Below are positions 9,153 to 17,448 of a DNA stretch of 64,000 nucleotides, piece after piece; the stretch's first letter is position 1; the number at the start of each line of letters is the position of its first letter. Both the position numbers and the translations under genes were made by a program. The notes under the pieces are model-generated. The model was not told the origin of the DNA. It did not search any database and was given only the letters and a program-made list of their open reading frames with translations. The DNA is from Asticcacaulis aquaticus. GTDB lineage: Bacteria > Pseudomonadota > Alphaproteobacteria > Caulobacterales > Caulobacteraceae. The DNA lies in contig NZ_JAQQKX010000001.1 of the NCBI RefSeq assembly GCF_028550415.1, forward strand, positions 248,001 to 312,000, written 5' to 3'.

Positions 9153-9873
9153 CCGCCGCCGGACGGACCTCGTAAGCGCCCTTGTCGACCCTGACGCGCA
9201 GATCGTCGGGACGGTCTTCGAAAACATCGTACCCCACCTTGAGCGTGCGCCAGAAATCGATCCATTCCGACCGGGCGTGGCGCTGCATATTGGCATCGGT
9301 CATGCGGAACGGGAAGCTGTGGACCTGAAACGCGGCCTGCCCGCCTTTCAGCGATTCGTCGGCCAGCAGCCAGATTTCCTCGATACCCCGGTCGGTCATG
9401 GCATAGCAGCCGATCGACGCGCAATTGCCGTGCACCATCAGGAAACTGCCGGTATAGCCGTTGGCGCGGTCATAGGCGTTGGGGAAGCCGAGATTGAAGG
9501 CCAGATGATACTGGCTGTCGGGCTTCATCTGAGGGCGTGCGACCGTATAGAAGCCTTCGGGCGCTTGCCCGTCGCCCTCCTTCTGCTTGGGGCCTAATTT
9601 ACCGGACCACGCGCAAATTTTGAACGTCTTGTAGAGTTTATAGGTCGCACCGGATTTGACCCACAGCTCCAGTTCGTCGCTTTCCTTGAAGATCCGGATC
9701 AGGATCGGGCTGCCGACGGTGAGACCCGCCCGCGTCATGTCAGCGCGAATCGACTCCATCCGCGCCGCCCGGACCCTGGTCAGGTCGGCGGCACCGGTTT
9801 GCCACGGCCTGACCAGCCACAAACCTCCGGCCAGCACCAGAACGAGCGCGAGCCATACCCCTAAACGCTTCAT
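9115..9873 (-). CDS. YafK-like L,D-transpeptidase family protein
   Basis: A 252-residue exported protein with an N-terminal signal anchor (about residues 5-22). The YkuD-type active site is MVHGNCASIGCYAMTD (about 146-161), with the conserved His and Cys. This subtype acts in the periplasm on peptidoglycan cross-links or peptidoglycan-attached lipoproteins. The reading frame extends upstream, but the ATG at 9873 overlaps the stop of the SRPBCC gene (ATGA) and starts a good signal sequence, so I chose it. Confidence 0.88.
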   Translation of the reverse strand: MKRLGVWLALVLVLAGGLWLVRPWQTGAADLTRVRAARMESIRADMTRAGLTVGSPILIRIFKESDELELWVKSGATYKLYKTFKICAWSGKLGPKQKEGDGQAPEGFYTVARPQMKPDSQYHLAFNLGFPNAYDRANGYTGSFLMVHGNCASIGCYAMTDRGIEEIWLLADESLKGGQAAFQVHSFPFRMTDANMQRHARSEWIDFWRTLKVGYDVFEDRPDDLRVRVDKGAYEVRPAAVKVCGGCSSPTS

Positions 9874-10391
9874 TTCCGGCCTTCGACCGCGGCCTTGAGA
9901 CGCCCGTACTGTTCGGCCAGCACGCCATCGACGGGCTGACTCCATTTATCGAGGCCACCCTTGGCATAACCGCCGACGTCATAGGTCGCTGTGAACGTGG
10001 TCTTGCCGTCCTTTTCGGTCAGGCTGACGTTCAGAAATCCCGACGCGCCGGTGAATTGCAAGGGCCCCAGACCGCCGAACATCCGCAACCCCTTGCCCGG
10101 CTGCACGGACACCACGCGCAGATGCTCGATGCCGCCGTTGTTGGGTAAGGCCTCGCAGAAACAACCGCCGGGATGGGCATCGATCGTCATGTTTTTGGCG
10201 TCGCCCGACCAGGTGTGCTGCGCATTCCACCACGTGCCCGGCTTGATCAGGGCGTCATAGACGGTTTGCGCCGGGCCATCGATGACCAGTTGGTGACGGA
10301 CGCCGAAGCCGTTCGGCGTGGACTCGACGATCTCGGCATGGGCGGCGGTGGACACCAGCCCCAGCGCGACAATAAGAGCGATAAGTTTCAT
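9870..10391 (-). CDS. SRPBCC (START-like) domain protein, exported
   Basis: A 173-residue product with a signal peptide (MKLIALIVALGLVSTAAHA) followed by a single SRPBCC/AHSA1-like fold: VYDALIKPGTWWNAQHTWSGDAKN, GGCFCEALPNNGG and KTTFTATYDVGGY. Such folds bind hydrophobic ligands; the ligand is unknown. A strong ribosome site (GGGGAGG, about 6 bases before ATG 10391) fixes the start; the frame is open back through the tRNA gene, but that part is spurious. It overlaps the transpeptidase gene by four bases. Confidence 0.8.
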   Translation of the reverse strand: MKLIALIVALGLVSTAAHAEIVESTPNGFGVRHQLVIDGPAQTVYDALIKPGTWWNAQHTWSGDAKNMTIDAHPGGCFCEALPNNGGIEHLRVVSVQPGKGLRMFGGLGPLQFTGASGFLNVSLTEKDGKTTFTATYDVGGYAKGGLDKWSQPVDGVLAEQYGRLKAAVEGRK

Positions 10392-10479
10392 GAGAACCTC
10401 CCCGGTATTCGAGGAGCATAACCGCAGGTGTCTGGTCGCGCACCTTACAAAACGGTGAGATTTGGAGCGGTATGAAACG

Positions 10480-10512
10480 AAAAAACCCGCCTCCGTCAGG
10501 AAGCGGGTTTTT
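10480..10512 (-). terminator. intrinsic terminator of tRNA-Pro(CGG)
   Basis: AAAAACCCGC pairs with GCGGGTTTTT around a partly paired middle, four bases beyond the tRNA 3' end on the minus strand, followed by a T run. Confidence 0.8.
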
Positions 10513-10515
10513 GAT

Positions 10516-10592
10516 TGGTCGGAGAAACAGGATTCGAACCTGCGACCCCCTGCTCCCGAAGCAGGTGCGCTACCAGGCTGCGCCACTCTCCG
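10516..10592 (-). tRNA. tRNA-Pro, anticodon CGG
   Basis: A 77-base cloverleaf with encoded CCA. The acceptor is CGGAGAG paired with TTCTCCG, the D arm contains GCGCAGCCTGGTAGCGC, the anticodon stem CCTGC/GCAGG holds the loop TTCGGGA (anticodon CGG), and the T arm is GCAGGTTCGAATCCTGT. It reads CCG codons, abundant in this GC-rich genome. Confidence 0.97.
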
Positions 10593-10627
10593 TCACAGAA
10601 ACCGGAAGCGAACTTCCGAGAAGCGCG

Positions 10628-10656
10628 TCTATACGGAAAGCGTTCGGGGGATGCAA
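10628..10656 (-). promoter_or_regulatory. sigma70-type promoter for tRNA-Pro(CGG)
   Basis: TTGCAT and TATAGA on the minus strand, spaced exactly 17 bases apart, about 36 bases before the tRNA 5' end. Confidence 0.7.
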
Positions 10657-10712
10657 GTGGGCTTGTGAGGCAAACTGTGAAAAACTTTTGGAAATTGAGG
10701 GTTGCCGCAAGT

Positions 10713-10853
10713 CATCCTCCCCTGCAAAGCGGGGGAGGTGGCTGCGAATGGAATGAGCAGACGGAGGGGGCAAAACCGTCAGATTGCCCCCTCCGTCTCT
10801 TCGCGTTGCTCAGAGCCACCTCCCCCGTTTCGCTTCGCTCACAAGGGAGGATG
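10713..10853. repeat. nested palindromic intergenic repeat, copy 1
   Basis: Three concentric inverted repeats: CATCCTCCC with GGGAGGATG at the ends, GGGGGAGGTGGCT with AGCCACCTCCCCC inside, and GCAGACGGAGGGGGCA with TGCCCCCTCCGTCTC at the core. It lies between the two tRNA-Pro genes. It shares the GGAGGTGG..TGCGAA..TGAGCAGACGGAGG segment with the copy at 38299. The rest of the gap (10854-11042) holds two smaller inverted repeats (10964-10990 and 11001-11020) and no gene I can support. Confidence 0.85.
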
Positions 10854-11042
10854 GAAAGCGCCACCGAACTCAGCAATAGTGCATCAGCCTGTATGATTAA
10901 GAGTATCGAGTTGGTTGACCGCGACAGGATTGGCTCCGCTAACGCTCCGCCGCGTCTGTGTGTGATCATCGGGCTTCGCACGATGATCATCACTGGCCGT
11001 CGAACCTTTTACGGTTCGAATTCATATCCTCGACAATAAACT

Positions 11043-11077
11043 AAAAAAGGGTGATCCCTAAAGGATCACCCTTTTTT
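11043..11077 (-). terminator. intrinsic terminator of tRNA-Pro(GGG)
   Basis: A perfect 15-bp stem (AAAAAAGGGTGATCC with its complement) and a 5-base loop. The T-rich arm works in either direction; it lies nine bases beyond the tRNA 3' end. Confidence 0.9.
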
Positions 11078-11085
11078 AGTTTAAA

Positions 11086-11162
<77 letters not shown>

Positions 11163-11205
11163 ACGCCTCTGAAACAGAGGTCTCCTCTGGCAGGGAGAGA
11201 CGCGG

Positions 11206-11234
11206 CTTATAGAGAGGAAAATCAGACCCGGCAA
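11206..11234 (-). promoter_or_regulatory. sigma70-type promoter for tRNA-Pro(GGG)
   Basis: TTGCCG and TATAAG on the minus strand with a 17-base spacer, about 44 bases before the tRNA 5' end. Confidence 0.7.
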
Positions 11235-11280
11235 TAGGTGCGAAAGCGTTTTTCCACGCAAATATGCACTTAGATGCGCG

Positions 11281-11799
11281 TTAATTAACACCGTTGAGGG
11301 TGCGGACCATCGCCTTTTGCGCGGCTTCGAGGTTCTGCGCCACGATCAGCAGACGCGCCCGCACCTCTTCGGCGACGCCATGCGCCACCGGCAGATCTTT
11401 CAGTTCGCTGAAATCGAATTGCGGGGCCTGTTCGGGCGTCGGAGCCGCCGTTTGCGGCAAAGGCGGCGTTACCGGCGATTCGATCACCGCCTCCGGTTCG
11501 TCATCGGGTAAAGCCATCGGCACGGCCTGACCGCGCGCGGCGGCGATCAGCGCCTTTTGGCCTTCGTCCTTGAACAGTTTCTGCACACCGCGAATCGTAT
11601 AGCCGCGGTCGTGCAGCAGCACCTTCACCCCGGCCAGCAGCTCGATATCCTGCGGCCGATAAAACCGGCGTCCGCCCGCGCGCTTGGTTGGGCGAATGAA
11701 GGTGAACTTGGTTTCCCAGAAACGCAGGACGTGCTGCTGTACGCCCAGAGCGTCAGCGGTCTCGGAGATACTGCGGAAGGCTAAAGGCCCTTTGGACAC
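11281..11799 (-). CDS. MerR family transcriptional regulator
   Basis: A 172-residue DNA-binding protein. The N-terminal MerR helix-turn-helix and wing span about residues 8-75 (SISETADALGVQQHVLRFWE, RRFYRPQDIELLAGVKVLL, YTIRGVQKLF). The C-terminal half is low-complexity and proline/alanine-rich with no cysteine, so no metal-sensing site is visible. It starts with GTG three bases after the ihfA stop. This ihfA-linked regulator is common in alphaproteobacteria; its target is unknown to me. Confidence 0.88.
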   Translation of the reverse strand: MSKGPLAFRSISETADALGVQQHVLRFWETKFTFIRPTKRAGGRRFYRPQDIELLAGVKVLLHDRGYTIRGVQKLFKDEGQKALIAAARGQAVPMALPDDEPEAVIESPVTPPLPQTAAPTPEQAPQFDFSELKDLPVAHGVAEEVRARLLIVAQNLEAAQKAMVRTLNGVN

Positions 11800-11802
11800 G
11801 TC

Positions 11803-12105
11803 TTATTCGCCTGCGCCGGCGTCCACGCGCGCCTTCATGATCTGCGAGGCGCGGAACGAGATGACCTTACGCGGGTCGATGGCGGCGGGCTTGCCCGTCT
11901 TGGGGTTGCGGCCGACGCGGGCGTTCTTGTCGCGGACCTGAAACACGCCGAAACCCGACAGCTTGACCGTCTCGCCTTTTTCCAGCGCATCGATGACCAG
12001 ATCGAGCGTGCGCTCCACCAGCGCCGAACATTCCTGACGCGGCAGGCCCAGTTCGTTGTGGACGCTTTCGAAAAGTTCGGCACGCGTCAAGGTCGTCGCT
12101 TTCAT
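11803..12105 (-). CDS. ihfA: integration host factor subunit alpha
   Basis: A 100-residue HU/IHF-fold protein that, with IhfB, bends DNA at specific sites. It contains LTRAELFESVHNELGLPRQE, the ETVKLSGFGVFQVRDKNAR strand pair, the DNA-intercalating arm GRNPKTGK (about residues 65-72) and FRASQIMKARV. It has its own promoter about 45-70 bases upstream and is followed by the MerR-type gene. Confidence 0.95.
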   Translation of the reverse strand: MKATTLTRAELFESVHNELGLPRQECSALVERTLDLVIDALEKGETVKLSGFGVFQVRDKNARVGRNPKTGKPAAIDPRKVISFRASQIMKARVDAGAGE

Positions 12106-12147
12106 CCTAAAGTCCCCGGTTAGGTCAAAATACGGAATTGCTTATCA

Positions 12148-12175
12148 AGGATACGCAATTTCCCGTACGCGTCAA
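12148..12175 (-). promoter_or_regulatory. sigma70-type promoter for ihfA-merR
   Basis: TTGACG and TATCCT on the minus strand with a 16-base spacer, about 43 bases before the ihfA start. Confidence 0.6.
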
Positions 12176-12221
12176 AGGCTTATGCGCGCCATTGCATCAA
12201 ATAAATGAAATTTTTGTCGCC

Positions 12222-13199
12222 TTACAGCCGAATCGCCGCTGCGGCCCAGGTCAGACCGCCGCCCAGCGCCTCGATCAGCACCAGATCGCCCGCCTTGACG
12301 CGACCGTCCTTGACGCCCTCAAACCAGGCCAGCGGGATAGAGGCCGCCGAGGTATTGGCATGGTCGGCGACCGTCGAGATCACCTTGGCGCGGTCGAGGC
12401 CCAGCCGGTCGGCCACGCCATCGAGGATGCGCTGATTGGCCTGATGCGGGATGAACCAGTCGACGCTGTCGTGGTGCACACCAGCCTTTTCGATGGCCGC
12501 TTCGGCGGCTTCGGAAATCTTCTGCACGGCGTGCTTGAAGACCTGATTGCCCTGCATGCGGATCTTGCCGACGCGGTGGCCGTCCTCGAACACCCCGCCG
12601 TCGACATAGAGCAGGTCGGTTTTCGAGCCGTCGCATTGCAGATCGAAGCTGAGGATGCCGCGATCGTCGGGCGTCCCCTGCCCCGCAACGGGCTCCAGCA
12701 CCACGGCCCCTGCCCCGTCCCCGAACAGGATGCAGGTCGAGCGGTCGGTATAGTCGAGAATGCGGCTCATCACCTCGGCGCCGATGACCAGAGCGGCTTT
12801 CGACAGGCCGCGCGCCACGAAGCCGTCGGCGACGCTCAGGGCATAGACGAAGCCCGAACAGACCGCCTGCACGTCGAAGGCGGCCCCTTTGGCCCCCAGC
12901 TTGTGCTGAACGATCGAGGCGGTAGACGGAAAGGTCATGTCCGGCGTGGTGGTGGCCACGATGATCAGGTCGATCTCGGAAATATCACGTCCGGCGGCGG
13001 CCAGAGCCACCTTCGCCGCTTCGACGGCCAGATCGCTGGTCACCTGACCGTCGGCGGCCTTGTGACGCTTGCGGATGCCGGTGCGGGCGACGATCCACTC
13101 ATCGGTCGTATCCACCATCCGGCTGAAGTCTTCGTTGGTCAGGATCGTCTCGGGCAGATAGCCGCCGACGCCGGTGACCGCGGTACGTGTTACGCTCAT
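12222..13199 (-). CDS. fabH: beta-ketoacyl-ACP synthase III
   Basis: Initiates type II fatty acid synthesis by condensing acetyl-CoA with malonyl-ACP. The 325-residue protein has the thiolase-fold triad: Cys in QAVCSGFVYAL (about residue 113), His in IPHQANQRI (about 250) and Asn in DHANTSAASIP (about 280). The ATG follows the plsX stop by two bases, the usual plsX-fabH coupling. Confidence 0.97.
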   Translation of the reverse strand: MSVTRTAVTGVGGYLPETILTNEDFSRMVDTTDEWIVARTGIRKRHKAADGQVTSDLAVEAAKVALAAAGRDISEIDLIIVATTTPDMTFPSTASIVQHKLGAKGAAFDVQAVCSGFVYALSVADGFVARGLSKAALVIGAEVMSRILDYTDRSTCILFGDGAGAVVLEPVAGQGTPDDRGILSFDLQCDGSKTDLLYVDGGVFEDGHRVGKIRMQGNQVFKHAVQKISEAAEAAIEKAGVHHDSVDWFIPHQANQRILDGVADRLGLDRAKVISTVADHANTSAASIPLAWFEGVKDGRVKAGDLVLIEALGGGLTWAAAAIRL

Positions 13200-13201
13200 T
13201 C

Positions 13202-14326
13202 TCAGGAAACCTTTTCGTCCGCCACACTATCAGCGGGAACCGTGTCGGATTTCAGGCCGTGCGCGGAATTGACCTGCGCCAGGGCCTGACGGATATCGTG
13301 TTCATAGGTGCTGGCCGCCAGCGAAATCGCGACCGACACCGCGTTCGAAAAGGCCCAGGCCTCGGCCCCGCCGTGGCTTTTGACGACGATGCCGTTGAGG
13401 CCCAGCAAAGGCCCGCCATTGGCCGCGCCCGGATCGACGCTGCGCGCCATCTTCTTCAGCGCCGAAGACGCCAGTAACGCCCCGGCCATGGCCAGAGGCG
13501 TCGATTTCAGCGCCCCCTTGAACAGGTTCTTGACGAACTTGGCGGTGCCTTCGGCGGTTTTCAGCGCGATATTGCCGGTAAAGCCGTCGGTGACGATCAC
13601 GTCGACCGTGCCCTTGCCGATATCGTCGCCTTCGACGAAGCCGTGATAATTGATGCCGTCGACGCCTTCGCGCAGGATGCGGTGGGCTTCGCGGACCTCT
13701 TCGTGGCCCTTGACGTCTTCGGAGCCGACATTGAGCAGGCCGACCGTCGGGCGGTCCTTGCCGCGCACGGCGCGGTGAAAGGCCGTGCCCATGACGGCGA
13801 ATTCGATCAGTTGATTGGCGTCGGAGGTCACATTGGCCCCGACATCGAGCACGGTGCCCATGCCGCCTTTTTCGTTAGGCCAGCCGCAGGCGATGGCCGG
13901 ACGCTCAAGATCGTCGGTCATCATCTTGAGCAGCATCTTGGACAGCGCCATCAGCGCACCGGTATTGCCTGCCGAAACCACCGCGTGGGCTTCGCGCGTC
14001 TTGACCGAGGTGATAGCCGCAAACAGGCTGGTGCCCTTGCGGCGCAGAGCCTGAGCCGGTTTTTCATCCATGGCGATGAACTGATCGGTGTGGGCGATGG
14101 TGGCCACGGCCTTCAATGCGGGCAGTTTCGCCAGTTCCGGCCCAATCAGTGCCTCGTCGCCGTGCAGCACGAATCGCAGCCGCCCGCTGGTGTCGCGGCT
14201 CAGGGCTTCGGCGGCGCCGGCCACCGTGACGCGCGGGCCATGGTCGCCCCCCATGGCGTCGATCGCGATGACGACGGTCTGCGGCTGGGATATCGATTGC
14301 GGATGTGTGTCTTCGGAGTGCGACAA
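13202..14326 (-). CDS. plsX: phosphate acyltransferase PlsX
   Basis: Makes acyl-phosphate from acyl-ACP for phospholipid synthesis. The 374-residue product carries AIDAMGGDHGP (about residues 21-31), SAGNTGALMALS and VTDGFTGNIALKTAEGTAKF. The start is a TTG at 14326: it is the first possible start after an in-frame stop, and the only nearby ATG lies inside the conserved AIDAMGG block. A GAGG sits rather far (14 bases) upstream. Confidence 0.96.
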   Translation of the reverse strand: MSHSEDTHPQSISQPQTVVIAIDAMGGDHGPRVTVAGAAEALSRDTSGRLRFVLHGDEALIGPELAKLPALKAVATIAHTDQFIAMDEKPAQALRRKGTSLFAAITSVKTREAHAVVSAGNTGALMALSKMLLKMMTDDLERPAIACGWPNEKGGMGTVLDVGANVTSDANQLIEFAVMGTAFHRAVRGKDRPTVGLLNVGSEDVKGHEEVREAHRILREGVDGINYHGFVEGDDIGKGTVDVIVTDGFTGNIALKTAEGTAKFVKNLFKGALKSTPLAMAGALLASSALKKMARSVDPGAANGGPLLGLNGIVVKSHGGAEAWAFSNAVSVAISLAASTYEHDIRQALAQVNSAHGLKSDTVPADSVADEKVS

Positions 14327-14422
14327 GGGACGCTTAAAACCTCATTACAGGAAACCCCGATATACAGGATTCCAGAGCCGCGGACGATAGTCTTCCCGCG
14401 CAACTATTCAAGTGGTTAAATT

Positions 14423-14956
14423 CTATTCGTCGCGTTTCAGCTTGGCCAGAGCCGCGAAAGGCGACGGCTCTTTCGGCAGGTCGGGCTCTTCATAGACCAC
14501 ACCCGGCTTGCGCGCGAACGGATCATAGGCCTCGCCCAGAGCCTCGATGACGTATTGCCCGAGGTCGATCTGGCCGTTTTCGGCGATATCCGGCACGTCG
14601 AGATCGTCGAGGCTCAGTTCCTGCTCAGCCTCGGCTCCGTCACGCGACTTATCTTTCAAAACGCAAGCGACATCGATTTCTGCCGAAATTTCATGGCGAA
14701 AGTCCTCCAGCGACACGCCGCATTGCTGGGTCACATCGGCGGTCAGGGCGACATCGACGATCACGCGATCCCCGGCGGGCGACGGCTTGCCGGTCGTCCT
14801 GACGCGCGCAGTCAGGGCATGCAGGTCCGTCATACCGAAATTGTCTTTCAGCTTCGCGCGCTGTGCCTCGTCCGCCGTCAGGGTCAGATCCAGCCCGCGA
14901 AACGCGTCGTCAAAGCGCACGGTGTGCGTCCACAGCGGTGCATCCATCTCGGTCAT
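14423..14956 (-). CDS. DUF177 (YceD) family protein
   Basis: A 177-residue acidic protein. The central QQCGVSLEDFRHEISAEI (about residues 76-93) and the ending GQIDLGQYVIEALGEAYDPFARKPG are typical of DUF177/YceD. The family is linked to 23S rRNA or large-subunit biogenesis in other bacteria and usually sits next to rpmF or plsX; here rpmF is absent and plsX follows. It starts four bases after the stop of the upstream chaperone gene. Confidence 0.88.
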   Translation of the reverse strand: MTEMDAPLWTHTVRFDDAFRGLDLTLTADEAQRAKLKDNFGMTDLHALTARVRTTGKPSPAGDRVIVDVALTADVTQQCGVSLEDFRHEISAEIDVACVLKDKSRDGAEAEQELSLDDLDVPDIAENGQIDLGQYVIEALGEAYDPFARKPGVVYEEPDLPKEPSPFAALAKLKRDE

Positions 14957-14960
14957 GATC

Positions 14961-15542
14961 TTACCCTTCTACCTTGATCTCGGTAATGTGCGGCCAGTTT
15001 ACGCGTCCGGCCAGCAGTTCGTTGACGTCCACGCCCTGGCGGACCTCTGTAATATAGGCGCTTAAGCCCGCCGCCCAAAGCGGCGCGTTGGCTTCGACCG
15101 CCTCACTCTCGTCCTGCGCATAGACGGTTTTAAGAATATAGTCGGTCTGGGTGGCGTCATCGCCGCCCTCCGACCAGATTTCGTCCCAGCGCACCAGTCG
15201 CGTATAGACCTGCTGCGCCAGCTTTTTCATTTTCTTCGGCACGGTCAAATCGCCGATCCCCTGTTCGCGCAGGGTGTCGTCAAGCGCCAGCAGCAGGGCG
15301 TCGAACAGGGCCTGCGAGGTTTCCTTGCGCTGGGGCTCGTCCGATTTCAGCGCATCGACCAGCATGACCACGTGCAGAACCAGCAGTTCGAATCGCGCCC
15401 CGATCTCGTCCTTGACGCCATAGTCGGTATAGAAGACGACCTGACGCGATTGCGCGACGGCGGCGGCATAGAGCGCTTCACCGGCCTTTTCGGTCGGGCG
15501 TGCCTTTTGCAGGCCAAGCGATTTGAGGATTTTCTCCAGCAT
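14961..15542 (-). CDS. ubiquinol-cytochrome c chaperone (CBP3) family protein
   Basis: A 193-residue protein resembling the CBP3/UQCC1 chaperone domain, which helps cytochrome b assembly for the bc1 complex. Matching features are the helical ALYAAAVAQSRQVVFYTDYGVKD start, FELLVLHVVMLVDAL, ALFDALLLALDDTLREQGIGDLTVPKKMKKLA and YTRLVRWDE. It is divergent from bamE and upstream of the DUF177 gene, an arrangement repeated in many alphaproteobacteria. Confidence 0.85.
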   Translation of the reverse strand: MLEKILKSLGLQKARPTEKAGEALYAAAVAQSRQVVFYTDYGVKDEIGARFELLVLHVVMLVDALKSDEPQRKETSQALFDALLLALDDTLREQGIGDLTVPKKMKKLAQQVYTRLVRWDEIWSEGGDDATQTDYILKTVYAQDESEAVEANAPLWAAGLSAYITEVRQGVDVNELLAGRVNWPHITEIKVEG

Positions 15543-15641
15543 CGGGACGCTCTTCTTGCCAAGTCGGAATATTTATGGCCTTCATTCGGCCTCAAGATTG
15601 CACTAAACAGTCTGGCCCCCGAGGTCAAACATGGAATCCCG

Positions 15642-16133
15642 ATGAAAAAGCCTGCTACCCTCCTCGCAATTGCCGCCGTGTCCGCTCTGGCCGTGTCCAT
15701 GAGCGCCTGCGCGCCCAGCCTGTCGCGTCAGGGGTATCTGGCCATCGAAGCCAATCCGGCCACCGAGATCAAGGTCGGCGAAGACACCCAGACCAGCGTC
15801 AAGACCAAGTTCGGCTCGCCGTCGCAGGTGGCGACCTACGATCCGAACATCTGGTACTATATCACGCAAACGACCCAGAAGATGACCTATAAGCCCGCGA
15901 CGATCACCTCGCGCGTCGTCACCATCGTCGAATTCGACAAGGAGTCTCAGAAGGTCGCCGCCGTGAAGAACCTGTCGCTGGCCGACAGCCGCGAGATCGC
16001 GCTGAACCCGAACAAGACCCCGACCCGCGGCCGCGAACTGACGGCGCTGGAGCAGATCCTTGGCAACGTCGGTCGCCAGACGATCACCAACGAGGAAGAC
16101 ACCAACCCCGGCGGTCAGCGCCGCCGCGAGTAG
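15642..16133 (+). CDS. bamE: outer membrane assembly lipoprotein BamE (SmpA/OmlA)
   Basis: A 163-residue lipoprotein of the BAM complex that inserts outer-membrane beta-barrels. The signal peptide ends in a lipobox with Cys near residue 22 (VSMSACAPS). The SmpA/OmlA fold follows: GEDTQTSVKTKFGSPSQV, then NIWYYITQTTQKM and SRVVTIVEFDKESQKV. The frame is open upstream through the divergent gene, but ATG 15642 starts the signal peptide. A strong terminator follows. Confidence 0.92.
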   Translation: MKKPATLLAIAAVSALAVSMSACAPSLSRQGYLAIEANPATEIKVGEDTQTSVKTKFGSPSQVATYDPNIWYYITQTTQKMTYKPATITSRVVTIVEFDKESQKVAAVKNLSLADSREIALNPNKTPTRGRELTALEQILGNVGRQTITNEEDTNPGGQRRRE

Positions 16134-16156
16134 TCGTTACGCGATTTATAACATTC

Positions 16157-16189
16157 AAAACCCCTCCGGAGCGCTCCGGAGGGGTTTTT
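16157..16189. terminator. bidirectional terminator between bamE and the orphan gene
   Basis: A 14-bp stem (AAAACCCCTCCGGA with its complement) around GCGC, with A and T runs on both sides. Its last base is the first base of the convergent orphan gene's stop codon, so it can serve both genes. Confidence 0.88.
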
Positions 16190-17334
16190 CAATCTTCAGG
16201 CCAACTGGCAGGTAATCCAAAAATCTCAGCAAACGACTGTCCCTCTAATTCGACCAGCCTGCCATTCGCAGGGTTTCGCTGATCGATTCCAAATGAACCA
16301 GAATTAAATGGAAAACTTGCCCATGGGTTGCGGATTAGACGTGCGCGCCGTTGACCAACACTCCAAGGATGTAACCTTTCTGTTGAAAGAATAGCACTTA
16401 ACTGCCTTCTACGTACGCCACGAGGACCAAACCATACACCGTCGCCGTTTCTACTGTCCTTAGCCTCAACACGTCCGTCCTTAAATGTTTTAATTACAAC
16501 GTTGGGAGAGCCGAACATAGCATCAATAGCATCCTCCTCTCTTTGATATTCCCCCATAGCGTTAACGGCTACGATATATGGCGCATTAAGCACACCATAT
16601 CTGGATGCTTTTTTCGCTACAGATTCTCGAATACCATCTCCAGGAGTCCCCCAATATGGTTCCATACTCTGTATCCCAATAGCGCGACCAACTTCATTAA
16701 GTGGCGTATTACGCAAAATCGCAACTATAGTGAACTTCACTCCATGTTCTTCATACACAAAAGCTGGAACATTACGTGCCTCGTTATTTCGAGGGATTGC
16801 CGCTACCCAACTGGTTAACAGATTTCTCAATTTACGCAGTGTAACGGGACTAGATGGGCGACCTTCAATTTCGAGATCAAGAAAATGAAATCGCGAATCC
16901 ACGTCATCAATAGCTCGTATTGCATCATTTAGTCGGCTTTCAGCCGCTGCATCTTGAGGCGTTTCATTCATTGAAATTACGGCCTCTAGATAGAAACATG
17001 TTCCGTCTTGCGCACGAACTAAAAAATCTGGTTGATGCCTTGAAGATGCAACTGTGGGCTCAATTTCTATAATTTCATTACCATTATTCAATAATAACTC
17101 ATGTAATGTTAGTTCAAAAAAAGCACTAAAAAATACTTGGTCTATCTTTGATTTTAGACGGCTTATCAATCCCCTGCGATGCATCTCGGGATAATTGACA
17201 ACCCAACTTTCAATTAAATTACGAACACGTTCCGCCTCGATCCTATTAGAAAGATTTAGATATCCAAACTGCGATTCTCCATATCTTCGGCTACCATTAC
17301 GGTCTCGAATTATATCATCAAAAACTAGTGGCAT
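16189..17334 (-). CDS. AT-rich orphan protein with a PD-(D/E)XK-like segment
   Basis: A 381-residue protein of unknown function, markedly richer in A+T and in rare codons than everything around it, which suggests recent acquisition. The N-terminal half resembles a PD-(D/E)XK nuclease core: a helix with Glu (SAFFELTLHELLLNNG, about residues 69-84), then HQPDFLVRAQDGTCFYLEAV (about 99-118). The usual third residue, lysine after ExK, is valine here, so catalysis is doubtful or uses another residue. The C-terminal part has VWFGPRGVRRRQLSAIL and RNPWASFPF. It stands alone, with no partner methylase or helicase. It may be a nuclease-like defence or mobile-element remnant; this is inference. Confidence 0.7.
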   Translation of the reverse strand: MPLVFDDIIRDRNGSRRYGESQFGYLNLSNRIEAERVRNLIESWVVNYPEMHRRGLISRLKSKIDQVFFSAFFELTLHELLLNNGNEIIEIEPTVASSRHQPDFLVRAQDGTCFYLEAVISMNETPQDAAAESRLNDAIRAIDDVDSRFHFLDLEIEGRPSSPVTLRKLRNLLTSWVAAIPRNNEARNVPAFVYEEHGVKFTIVAILRNTPLNEVGRAIGIQSMEPYWGTPGDGIRESVAKKASRYGVLNAPYIVAVNAMGEYQREEDAIDAMFGSPNVVIKTFKDGRVEAKDSRNGDGVWFGPRGVRRRQLSAILSTERLHPWSVGQRRARLIRNPWASFPFNSGSFGIDQRNPANGRLVELEGQSFAEIFGLPASWPED

Positions 17335-17395
17335 TGCAGAGCTCTCTTAAAAGCATTGGCTTATTTAAGCATTACTCGCAAAAATAGATATAGAA

Positions 17396-17422
17396 AGAGC
17401 GACACCTAAAAGATGCCGCTCT
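17396..17422 (-). terminator. probable terminator after hppA
   Basis: On the minus strand AGAGCGGCA pairs with TGTCGCTCT (one wobble pair), followed by a T-rich run. It lies about 27 bases after the hppA stop. Confidence 0.7.
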
Positions 17423-17448
17423 AATAAATTTTGTAATATTTATTTGAC

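Noticed and set aside
10392-10586. N-terminal extension of the SRPBCC protein through the tRNA gene
   Set aside because: It translates tRNA-Pro and its terminator; the ATG at 10391 has a strong ribosome site and starts a signal peptide.
10713-10853. Palindromic repeat as an insertion sequence or CRISPR unit
   Set aside because: No transposase frame, no target-site duplication visible, and no regularly spaced direct repeats.
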